DNA from: Aphelocoma coerulescens
Taxonomy: Eukaryota > Chordata > Aves > Passeriformes > Corvidae
Reading direction: 5' to 3'
Assembly (NCBI RefSeq): GCF_041296385.1
Contig: NW_027183623.1
Coordinates: forward strand, 1 to 64,000
Length of the DNA: 64,000 nt
Numbering within the stretch: position 1 is the stretch's first letter; every line of letters begins with the position of its first letter. Shown here in pieces: positions 1 to 8,784 of the stretch. Both the position numbers and the translations under genes were made by a program. The notes under the pieces were generated by a model. That model had not been told where the DNA came from and made no database searches. It was given only the letters and a program-made list of their open reading frames with translations.

Positions 1-1980
1 GGCTCCCAGAGGTTCTGTGGTGTCACAGAGGAGGCAGGGTTGCATCAGGTTCAATAGCATCAGCACGGTCTCCAGGGCTCCCCTGAGCTTCTGTGGTGGT
101 GTCACAGAGGAGCCAGGCTTCCTTGTAGTTCCCCAGCATCACAAAGGCTCTCCTGGGAGCCACGGGTCACAAAGCACCGTGGGCTCTGTGCAGCCCCGCT
201 GTGTCACAATGGCCGCTGGCTTCCACGAGCCCCCGCAGTGTCCCAGTGGGCCCCGTGGCTTTAGGAGTGGGTGGCTGGGAGTTGGTGCCAGCGGCTGGGG
301 GAGCAGCAGCAGGGACTGTGTGTGGACAGTGCCATGGCCACTTGTGTGGCCACTGGTGTCTCTGTGCCAGGCACAGCCGTGGTGTGTAACACCGGCTCTG
401 GGTCCTTTGGCTGTGCAGGTGGCAGTCACGGCCTGGAGCAGGGCTGCTCCCGGGGGACAGCCTGGGGCAGGAGGCTGCTGGAGATTCATTCCCCACACTC
501 CTTGTCATGAGGTGCTCAGAGTGATTGGAAAGGCTGTTGGCAGCAGGCAGTTCTCTGGGTTCAAGCTGTGGAGCTGTCAGCGGGAATGCAAAGGCCAAGC
601 TGGTGAGCCTTTTGTCCTGGTGCCTTTAGTGTGTGAGCAGTCCCTGGTGCCGTTGTCTTTGGATCCTGAGTGTGGGAGAGGCAAGGCTTAGGATGGTGCG
701 TAGAGCTGAGAAGGAAAGTGCCGAGAGCAGCGTGTGTGCTGCTGCTTTGAGGGGTGCAGTTGAAGTTGTAGGCAGCAAGAGCTTTCTCAGCTGGCCCTTT
801 TGTGAGCTCTGCTTTTGCCAGATGACTTCCATCTTACCCTCTTACCATCTTAGCCTCTCATTTTTGCATATCCCAAACCCCCTTCCAAACATCCAGCAGC
901 TGCTTGTAAAGAAGAAGTCCTAGAACAAAAAGCCAGTGCTGCCTTTCATAGCCCCTTTGCTGTCTATGAAGTAGAGGAAAGAAGCTAGTGAGACGCACTT
1001 TCTTTCTCAACTCCATAGAGCGCATCCTTCTCTCAAGGTGGCAGAGTCCTTGGCGGAAGTGAAGCATCTGCAGCTGCAGTTCAGACTGAGAGATGTGCCA
1101 GGACAGGAAACATTTGCTGACCTTCCCTGTTCCCTGTGCAACATGATTCTCGCATCCCAGTCACTTTCACATACCTTCGGTATCCCTGAGTCCAAGCAGC
1201 TAAAGCTCACAGAGACAGAAGTGTCAGGAAGGAAAACGTTCCAAAAGCACCCCCTTCTCTTATCAGCATATAAATTGTGCACAACAGGCTGCGGCACCGA
1301 ACCTTCCTTCTCAGATAGACATGCCATCACACTTTTCACTCTTGCAGCTCGGTTGAAAAGCTCCAGCAGCTGCTCCCGCAATAGCAAAAGGTTCTAGAAG
1401 TGAAAGCCAGTTTGGGGCTGCACCTTCTCCTTGCCGCATGTAAGCCACACCAAACTCCCTGATGCACTCTGTCCTCCCCTTCTCAAAGGAGTAGACGGTG
1501 GCATCAGGACACACCTGTGTCCCAGCAGCTGGGTGCCCAGCCGGGAGCAGGAGCAGGGCTGGGGCTGCTCCCAAAGTTGCCCCGCCCCAATGCCAGAGCC
1601 GGACATATGCTGAGGGGGGGCTGGATCAGGCTTTATTGTCCAGCTGCATGCCAGGAGTGAGCACAAAATCTACCTGCATTCTCTGCAGCATGCCATCCTG
1701 GAGCAGAGCCATTGCCAAAGGAAGCCGTGAGCCCGTGCCAAGCCAGTGCCGGAGTGGGATCCTAGCAGCACCTGTGGAAGCCGGGAGAGAGGAGCCCACC
1801 TGGAGCAGGTTCGTGCAGGATTAATCATCCCGTGGCTTCCCACCAGGGTCCTGTTGCTTCCAAAAGGCCCCACAGTGTCACTGTGGCCCCTCGGTTCCAC
1901 CAGGTTCCATAGCGTCACTGTGGTGCCCAGGGTTCCGTCAGCTTCGCCAGCATCCCCACGGTCTGCAGAGCTCCCCGAGC
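1..1980. repeat. Macrosatellite unit U0 (partial, left edge)
   Basis: Starts inside the last 75-bp minisatellite copy (1-88) and then carries the full 1,892-bp nonminisatellite part of the unit. G at 732 (the common state) and T at 1944. The window cuts off the earlier minisatellite copies. Confidence 0.97.
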
Positions 1981-2356
1981 TTCTGTGGTGTCACAGTGGA
2001 GGCAGGGTTGCATCAGGTTCCATAGCATCAGCACGGTCTCCAGGGCTCCCAGAGGTTCTGTGGTGTCACAGAGGAGGCAGGGTTGCATCAGGTTCCATAG
2101 CATCACCACAGTCTCCAGGGCTCCCTGAGCTTCTGTGGTGTCACAGTGGAGGCAGGGTTGCATCAGGTTCCATAGCATCAGCACGGTCTCCAGGGCTCCC
2201 AGAGGTTCTGTGGTGTCACAGAGGAGGCAGGGTTGCATCAGGTTCCATAGCATCACCACGGTCTCCAGGGCTCCAAGAGCTTCTGTGGTGTCACAGAGGA
2301 GGCAGGGTTGCATCAGGTTCAATAGCATCAGCACGGTCTCCAGGGCTCCCCTGAGC
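1981..2356. repeat. Nested 75-bp minisatellite, five copies (reference)
   Basis: Copies start with 'ttctgtggtgtcacag' at 1981, 2056, 2131, 2206 and 2281; the last copy is 76 bp. The same array occurs in every unit, giving 138 complete copies in the window plus one partial copy at 1-88. Copies keep position-specific marks: the first always follows 'ccccgagc', the last always has 'ttcaatagc' in place of 'ttccatagc'. This means the minisatellite existed as an ordered array before the whole unit was amplified. Each copy carries a short inverted repeat (CTGTG, four bases, CACAG). The period is divisible by three, so frames stay open across it. Confidence 0.97.
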
Positions 2357-2545
2357 TTCTGTGGTGGTGTCACAGAGGAGCCAGGCTTCCTTGTAGTTCC
2401 CCAGCATCACAAAGGCTCTCCTGGGAGCCACGGGTCACAAAGCACCGTGGGCTCTGTGCAGCCCCGCTGTGTCACAATGGCCGCTGGCTTCCACGAGCCC
2501 CCGCAGTGTCCCAGTGGGCCCCGTGGCTTTAGGAGTGGGTGGCTG
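2357..2545. repeat. Decayed minisatellite copies, right side of array
   Basis: The first stretch after the array starts 'ttctgtggtggtgtcacag' and still aligns with the 75-bp unit with a 3-bp insertion ('ccccagcatcac', 'ggctctcctggg' match the corresponding parts). Beyond that the resemblance fades into 'gtgtcacaatgg' and 'cagtgtcccagtgg' fragments. Present in the same form in every unit. The end coordinate is approximate. Confidence 0.6.
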
Positions 2546-3086
2546 GGAGTTGGTGCCAGCGGCTGGGGGAGCAGCAGCAGGGACTGTGTGTGGACAGTGC
2601 CATGGCCACTTGTGTGGCCACTGGTGTCTCTGTGCCAGGCACAGCCGTGGTGTGTAACACCGGCTCTGGGTCCTTTGGCTGTGCAGGTGGCAGTCACGGC
2701 CTGGAGCAGGGCTGCTCCCGGGGGACAGCCTGGGGCAGGAGGCTGCTGGAGATTCATTCCCCACACTCCTTGTCATGAGGTGCTCAGAGTGATTGGAAAG
2801 GCTGTTGGCAGCAGGCAGTTCTCTGGGTTCAAGCTGTGGAGCTGTCAGCGGGAATGCAAAGGCCAAGCTGGTGAGCCTTTTGTCCTGGTGCCTTTAGTGT
2901 GTGAGCAGTCCCTGGTGCCGTTGTCTTTGGATCCTGAGTGTGGGAGAGGCAAGGCTTAGGATGGTGCGTAGAGCTGAGAAGGAAAGTGCCGAGAGCAGCA
3001 TGTGTGCTGCTGCTTTGAGGGGTGCAGTTGAAGTTGTAGGCAGCAAGAGCTTTCTCAGCTGGCCCTTTTGTGAGCTCTGCTTTTGC
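2546..3086. other. Unrecognised block of the unit, no gene seen
   Basis: GC-rich at first, then mixed composition. Contains the GGATCC at 2929 and the A/G site at 3000. Open frames cross it on both strands, but those I checked begin at GTG or TTG and show no domain I recognise. Confidence 0.5.
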
Positions 3087-3212
3087 CAGATGACTTCCAT
3101 CTTACCCTCTTACCATCTTAGCCTCTCATTTTTGCATATCCCAAACCCCCTTCCAAACATCCAGCAGCTGCTTGTAAAGAAGAAGTCCTAGAACAAAAAG
3201 CCAGTGCTGCCT
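3087..3212. repeat. Diverged internal duplication, copy A
   Basis: Aligns by eye with 3580-3694: both begin 'cagat', have 'ccatc' and 'ctt.c.ag' in step, share 'ccagcagctgct', then 'tctag/cctag', 'aaagccagt' and 'ctgc..ctt'. Copy A has about 25 extra bases before 'ccagcagctgct'. On the reverse strand the core reads LLLYKQLLDVW, against LLLREQLLELF in copy B. The pair recurs in every unit (819-944 and 1312-1426 in U0). Confidence 0.55.
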
Positions 3213-3579
3213 TTCATAGCCCCTTTGCTGTCTATGAAGTAGAGGAAAGAAGCTAGTGAGACGCACTTTCTTTCTCAACTCCATAGAGCGCATCCTTCTC
3301 TCAAGGTGGCAGAGTCCTTGGCGGAAGTGAAGCATCTGCAGCTGCAGTTCAGACTGAGAGATGTGCCAGGACAGGAAACATTTGCTGACCTTCCCTGTTC
3401 CCTGTGCAACATGATTCTCGCATCCCAGTCACTTTCACATACCTTCGGTATCCCTGAGTCCAAGCAGCTAAAGCTCACAGAGACAGAAGTGTCAGGAAGG
3501 AAAACGTTCCAAAAGCACCCCCTTCTCTTATCAGCATATAAATTGTGCACAACAGGCTGCGGCACCGAACCTTCCTTCT
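3213..3579. other. Spacer between the internal duplicates, no gene seen
   Basis: Lower GC than the rest of the unit. Contains a TATAAAT at 3537-3543. A reverse-strand frame runs through most of it but starts at TTG, and nothing in its product is recognisable to me. Confidence 0.5.
3537..3543 (+). promoter_or_regulatory. TATA-like sequence TATAAAT
   Basis: One per unit, inside the lowest-GC part. No initiator or other core promoter element is clear at the expected distance. It may be chance. Confidence 0.15.
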
Positions 3580-3694
3580 CAGATAGACATGCCATCACAC
3601 TTTTCACTCTTGCAGCTCGGTTGAAAAGCTCCAGCAGCTGCTCCCGCAATAGCAAAAGGTTCTAGAAGTGAAAGCCAGTTTGGGGCTGCACCTT
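3580..3694. repeat. Diverged internal duplication, copy B
   Basis: Partner of 3087-3212. Preceded by 'ccttccttct' and contains the pyrimidine-rich 'ttttcactcttgcag', which looks like a plus-strand splice acceptor but has no supporting exon structure. Confidence 0.55.
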
Positions 3695-3698
3695 CTCC

Positions 3699-3779
3699 TT
3701 GCCGCATGTAAGCCACACCAAACTCCCTGATGCACTCTGTCCTCCCCTTCTCAAAGGAGTAGACGGTGGCATCAGGACA
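3699..3779 (-). pseudogene. Possible fossil exon, reverse strand
   Basis: Read on the reverse strand this stretch gives CPDATVYSFEKGRTECIREF followed by GVAYMRQ, whose mixed polar, aromatic and cysteine composition looks more like real protein than the low-complexity frames around it. An AG dinucleotide lies just upstream in that direction after a 'ctgctcc'-rich stretch, as at a splice acceptor. I do not recognise the family, and the frame has no ATG start. It could equally be chance. Present in every unit without change that I noticed. Confidence 0.2.
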
Positions 3780-3847
3780 CACCTGTGTCCCAGCAGCTGG
3801 GTGCCCAGCCGGGAGCAGGAGCAGGGCTGGGGCTGCTCCCAAAGTTG

Positions 3848-3856
3848 CCCCGCCCC
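3848..3856. promoter_or_regulatory. GC box (ccccgcccc)
   Basis: A consensus Sp1-type GC box, one per unit, followed within about 30 bp by a run of seven G (3882-3888). Motif presence is certain; activity is unknown. Confidence 0.25.
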
Positions 3857-3899
3857 AATGCCAGAGCCGGACATATGCTGAGGGGGGGCTGGATCAGGC

Positions 3900-3905
3900 T
3901 TTATT
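3900..3905 (-). terminator. Reverse-strand polyadenylation signal AATAAA
   Basis: 'ggctttattgtcc' on the plus strand is AATAAA on the reverse strand, followed in that direction by AAGCCTGATCC-like sequence. It is the only canonical signal I noticed on either strand of the unit and recurs in each unit (1632-1637 in U0). If used, it would end reverse-strand transcripts that crossed the minisatellite of the unit to the right. Confidence 0.3.
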
Positions 3906-4086
3906 GTCCAGCTGCATGCCAGGAGTGAGCACAAAATCTACCTGCATTCTCTGCAGCATGCCATCCTGGAGCAGAGCCATTGCCAAAGGAAGCCGTGAGC
4001 CCGTGCCAAGCCAGTGCCGGAGTGGGATCCTAGCAGCACCTGTGGAAGCCGGGAGAGAGGAGCCCACCTGGAGCAGGTTCGTGCAG

Positions 4087-4094
4087 GATTAATC
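4087..4094. promoter_or_regulatory. GATTAATC palindrome
   Basis: Inverted pair of TAATC half-sites, the kind bound by paired-class (OTX/PITX) homeodomains. Eight bases recur by chance often; repetition in the array is its only special feature. Confidence 0.12.
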
Positions 4095-4137
4095 ATCCCG
4101 TGGCTTCCCACCAGGGTCCTGTTGCTTCCAAAAGGCC

Positions 4138-4154
4138 CCACAGTGTCACTGTGG
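4138..4154. repeat. 17-bp perfect inverted repeat at minisatellite edge
   Basis: CCACAGTG, one T, CACTGTGG: eight-base arms around a single base. It is the cleanest inverted repeat I saw in the unit and recurs at the unit period (1870-1886 in U0). The minisatellite copies keep a weaker version (CTGTG/CACAG), so this may be an older form of the same element. Confidence 0.6.
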
Positions 4155-4248
4155 CCCCTCGGTTCCACCAGGTTCCATAGCGTCACTGTGGTGCCCAGGG
4201 TTCCGTCAGCTCCGCCAGCATCCCCACGGTCTGCAGAGCTCCCCGAGC
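4155..4248. repeat. Decayed minisatellite copy, left side of the next array
   Basis: 'cagggttccgtcagc...catccccacggtctgcagagctcccc' can be aligned with the later part of the 75-bp copy that follows. With the preceding palindrome it forms the ancient edge of the minisatellite. The variable T/C site before each array ('gcttcgcc' or 'gctccgcc') lies here. Confidence 0.6.
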
Positions 4249-6516
4249 TTCTGTGGTGTCACAGTGGAGGCAGGGTTGCATCAGGTTCCATAGCATCAGC
4301 ACGGTCTCCAGGGCTCCCAGAGGTTCTGTGGTGTCACAGTGGAGGCAGGGTTGCATCAGGTTCCATAGCATCACCACAGTCTCCAGGGCTCCCTGAGCTT
4401 CTGTGGTGTCACAGTGGAGGCAGGGTTGCATCAGGTTCCATAGCATCAGCACGGTCTCCAGGGCTCCCAGAGGTTCTGTGGTGTCACAGAGGAGGCAGGG
4501 TTGCATCAGGTTCCATAGCATCACCACGGTCTCCAGGGCTCCCAGAGGTTCTGTGGTGTCACAGAGGAGGCAGGGTTGCATCAGGTTCAATAGCATCAGC
4601 ACGGTCTCCAGGGCTCCCCTGAGCTTCTGTGGTGGTGTCACAGAGGAGCCAGGCTTCCTTGTAGTTCCCCAGCATCACAAAGGCTCTCCTGGGAGCCACG
4701 GGTCACAAAGCACCGTGGGCTCTGTGCAGCCCCGCTGTGTCACAATGGCCGCTGGCTTCCACGAGCCCCCGCAGTGTCCCAGTGGGCCCCGTGGCTTTAG
4801 GAGTGGGTGGCTGGGAGTTGGTGCCAGCGGCTGGGGGAGCAGCAGCAGGGACTGTGTGTGGACAGTGCCATGGCCACTTGTGTGGCCACTGGTGTCTCTG
4901 TGCCAGGCACAGCCGTGGTGTGTAACACCGGCTCTGGGTCCTTTGGCTGTGCAGGTGGCAGTCACGGCCTGGAGCAGGGCTGCTCCCGGGGGACAGCCTG
5001 GGGCAGGAGGCTGCTGGAGATTCATTCCCCACACTCCTTGTCATGAGGTGCTCAGAGTGATTGGAAAGGCTGTTGGCAGCAGGCAGTTCTCTGGGTTCAA
5101 GCTGTGGAGCTGTCAGCGGGAATGCAAAGGCCAAGCTGGTGAGCCTTTTGTCCTGGTGCCTTTAGTGTGTGAGCAGTCCCTGGTGCCGTTGTCTTTGGAT
5201 CCTGAGTGTGGGAGAGGCAAGGCTTAGGATGGTGCGTAGAGCTGAGAAGGAAAGTGCCGAGAGCAGCGTGTGTGCTGCTGCTTTGAGGGGTGCAGTTGAA
5301 GTTGTAGGCAGCAAGAGCTTTCTCAGCTGGCCCTTTTGTGAGCTCTGCTTTTGCCAGATGACTTCCATCTTACCCTCTTACCATCTTAGCCTCTCATTTT
5401 TGCATATCCCAAACCCCCTTCCAAACATCCAGCAGCTGCTTGTAAAGAAGAAGTCCTAGAACAAAAAGCCAGTGCTGCCTTTCATAGCCCCTTTGCTGTC
5501 TATGAAGTAGAGGAAAGAAGCTAGTGAGACGCACTTTCTTTCTCAACTCCATAGAGCGCATCCTTCTCTCAAGGTGGCAGAGTCCTTGGCGGAAGTGAAG
5601 CATCTGCAGCTGCAGTTCAGACTGAGAGATGTGCCAGGACAGGAAACATTTGCTGACCTTCCCTGTTCCCTGTGCAACATGATTCTCGCATCCCAGTCAC
5701 TTTCACATACCTTCGGTATCCCTGAGTCCAAGCAGCTAAAGCTCACAGAGACAGAAGTGTCAGGAAGGAAAACGTTCCAAAAGCACCCCCTTCTCTTATC
5801 AGCATATAAATTGTGCACAACAGGCTGCGGCACCGAACCTTCCTTCTCAGATAGACATGCCATCACACTTTTCACTCTTGCAGCTCGGTTGAAAAGCTCC
5901 AGCAGCTGCTCCCGCAATAGCAAAAGGTTCTAGAAGTGAAAGCCAGTTTGGGGCTGCACCTTCTCCTTGCCGCATGTAAGCCACACCAAACTCCCTGATG
6001 CACTCTGTCCTCCCCTTCTCAAAGGAGTAGACGGTGGCATCAGGACACACCTGTGTCCCAGCAGCTGGGTGCCCAGCCGGGAGCAGGAGCAGGGCTGGGG
6101 CTGCTCCCAAAGTTGCCCCGCCCCAATGCCAGAGCCGGACATATGCTGAGGGGGGGCTGGATCAGGCTTTATTGTCCAGCTGCATGCCAGGAGTGAGCAC
6201 AAAATCTACCTGCATTCTCTGCAGCATGCCATCCTGGAGCAGAGCCATTGCCAAAGGAAGCCGTGAGCCCGTGCCAAGCCAGTGCCGGAGTGGGATCCTA
6301 GCAGCACCTGTGGAAGCCGGGAGAGAGGAGCCCACCTGGAGCAGGTTCGTGCAGGATTAATCATCCCGTGGCTTCCCACCAGGGTCCTGTTGCTTCCAAA
6401 AGGCCCCACAGTGTCACTGTGGCCCCTCGGTTCCACCAGGTTCCATAGCGTCACTGTGGTGCCCAGGGTTCCGTCAGCTCCGCCAGCATCCCCACGGTCT
6501 GCAGAGCTCCCCGAGC
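4249..6516. repeat. Macrosatellite unit U2 (2,268 bp, type b)
   Basis: Minisatellite 4249-4624 is 1Sg-pSa-eSg-pRc-pRg (type b), differing from type a in the middle of copy 2 and the lead of copy 5. G at the A/G site; C at the T/C site before U3. Confidence 0.97.
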
Positions 6517-8784
6517 TTCTGTGGTGTCACAGTGGAGGCAGGGTTGCATCAGGTTCCATAGCATCAGCACGGTCTCCAGGGCTCCCAGAGGTTCTGTGGT
6601 GTCACAGTGGAGGCAGGGTTGCATCAGGTTCCATAGCATCACCACAGTCTCCAGGGCTCCCTGAGCTTCTGTGGTGTCACAGTGGAGGCAGGGTTGCATC
6701 AGGTTCCATAGCATCAGCACGGTCTCCAGGGCTCCCAGAGGTTCTGTGGTGTCACAGAGGAGGCAGGGTTGCATCAGGTTCCATAGCATCACCACGGTCT
6801 CCAGGGCTCCCAGAGGTTCTGTGGTGTCACAGAGGAGGCAGGGTTGCATCAGGTTCAATAGCATCAGCACGGTCTCCAGGGCTCCCCTGAGCTTCTGTGG
6901 TGGTGTCACAGAGGAGCCAGGCTTCCTTGTAGTTCCCCAGCATCACAAAGGCTCTCCTGGGAGCCACGGGTCACAAAGCACCGTGGGCTCTGTGCAGCCC
7001 CGCTGTGTCACAATGGCCGCTGGCTTCCACGAGCCCCCGCAGTGTCCCAGTGGGCCCCGTGGCTTTAGGAGTGGGTGGCTGGGAGTTGGTGCCAGCGGCT
7101 GGGGGAGCAGCAGCAGGGACTGTGTGTGGACAGTGCCATGGCCACTTGTGTGGCCACTGGTGTCTCTGTGCCAGGCACAGCCGTGGTGTGTAACACCGGC
7201 TCTGGGTCCTTTGGCTGTGCAGGTGGCAGTCACGGCCTGGAGCAGGGCTGCTCCCGGGGGACAGCCTGGGGCAGGAGGCTGCTGGAGATTCATTCCCCAC
7301 ACTCCTTGTCATGAGGTGCTCAGAGTGATTGGAAAGGCTGTTGGCAGCAGGCAGTTCTCTGGGTTCAAGCTGTGGAGCTGTCAGCGGGAATGCAAAGGCC
7401 AAGCTGGTGAGCCTTTTGTCCTGGTGCCTTTAGTGTGTGAGCAGTCCCTGGTGCCGTTGTCTTTGGATCCTGAGTGTGGGAGAGGCAAGGCTTAGGATGG
7501 TGCGTAGAGCTGAGAAGGAAAGTGCCGAGAGCAGCGTGTGTGCTGCTGCTTTGAGGGGTGCAGTTGAAGTTGTAGGCAGCAAGAGCTTTCTCAGCTGGCC
7601 CTTTTGTGAGCTCTGCTTTTGCCAGATGACTTCCATCTTACCCTCTTACCATCTTAGCCTCTCATTTTTGCATATCCCAAACCCCCTTCCAAACATCCAG
7701 CAGCTGCTTGTAAAGAAGAAGTCCTAGAACAAAAAGCCAGTGCTGCCTTTCATAGCCCCTTTGCTGTCTATGAAGTAGAGGAAAGAAGCTAGTGAGACGC
7801 ACTTTCTTTCTCAACTCCATAGAGCGCATCCTTCTCTCAAGGTGGCAGAGTCCTTGGCGGAAGTGAAGCATCTGCAGCTGCAGTTCAGACTGAGAGATGT
7901 GCCAGGACAGGAAACATTTGCTGACCTTCCCTGTTCCCTGTGCAACATGATTCTCGCATCCCAGTCACTTTCACATACCTTCGGTATCCCTGAGTCCAAG
8001 CAGCTAAAGCTCACAGAGACAGAAGTGTCAGGAAGGAAAACGTTCCAAAAGCACCCCCTTCTCTTATCAGCATATAAATTGTGCACAACAGGCTGCGGCA
8101 CCGAACCTTCCTTCTCAGATAGACATGCCATCACACTTTTCACTCTTGCAGCTCGGTTGAAAAGCTCCAGCAGCTGCTCCCGCAATAGCAAAAGGTTCTA
8201 GAAGTGAAAGCCAGTTTGGGGCTGCACCTTCTCCTTGCCGCATGTAAGCCACACCAAACTCCCTGATGCACTCTGTCCTCCCCTTCTCAAAGGAGTAGAC
8301 GGTGGCATCAGGACACACCTGTGTCCCAGCAGCTGGGTGCCCAGCCGGGAGCAGGAGCAGGGCTGGGGCTGCTCCCAAAGTTGCCCCGCCCCAATGCCAG
8401 AGCCGGACATATGCTGAGGGGGGGCTGGATCAGGCTTTATTGTCCAGCTGCATGCCAGGAGTGAGCACAAAATCTACCTGCATTCTCTGCAGCATGCCAT
8501 CCTGGAGCAGAGCCATTGCCAAAGGAAGCCGTGAGCCCGTGCCAAGCCAGTGCCGGAGTGGGATCCTAGCAGCACCTGTGGAAGCCGGGAGAGAGGAGCC
8601 CACCTGGAGCAGGTTCGTGCAGGATTAATCATCCCGTGGCTTCCCACCAGGGTCCTGTTGCTTCCAAAAGGCCCCACAGTGTCACTGTGGCCCCTCGGTT
8701 CCACCAGGTTCCATAGCGTCACTGTGGTGCCCAGGGTTCCGTCAGCTTCGCCAGCATCCCCACGGTCTGCAGAGCTCCCCGAGC
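6517..8784. repeat. Macrosatellite unit U3 (2,268 bp, type b)
   Basis: Minisatellite 6517-6892 has the same type b copy order as U2. G at the A/G site; T at the T/C site before U4. U2 and U3 are the only adjacent pair of type b units. Confidence 0.97.

Larger units (their letters stand above)
1981..4248. repeat. Macrosatellite unit U1 (2,268 bp, type a; reference unit)
   Basis: Minisatellite at 1981-2356 has five copies. I code each copy by lead (1 = cgagc, p = cagagg, e = ctgagc, q = aagagc), middle (S = cacagtgg, R = cacagagg, X = cccagagg) and tail (g = cagcacgg, a = caccacag, c = caccacgg, w = cagcatgg). U1 is 1Sg-pRa-eSg-pRc-qRg, called type a. It has A at 3000, a state seen only in U1, U4, U6, U15 and U17, all type a. 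The site before the next unit is C. Confidence 0.97.

Noticed and set aside
1038..1397. 119-codon plus-strand frame and the overlapping 126-codon reverse frame as genes
   Set aside because: They start at GTG and TTG and overlap each other almost completely; no recognisable family. A splice-containing fossil remains possible and is listed as a finding.
2135..2959. 274-codon plus-strand frame, and longer versions up to 324 codons, as a repeated protein gene
   Set aside because: Starts at GTG, depends on the 25-codon minisatellite period, overlaps equally open frames on the same and opposite strands, and its product is low complexity with no domain.
3580..3694. LTR or LINE fragment as the source of the unit
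   Set aside because: No terminal repeats, target-site duplication, reverse transcriptase motif or known avian CR1 tail was seen.
3537..3856. TATA-like sequence and GC box as one promoter
   Set aside because: The two are about 300 bp apart and in no clear order with a start site; each is weak on its own.
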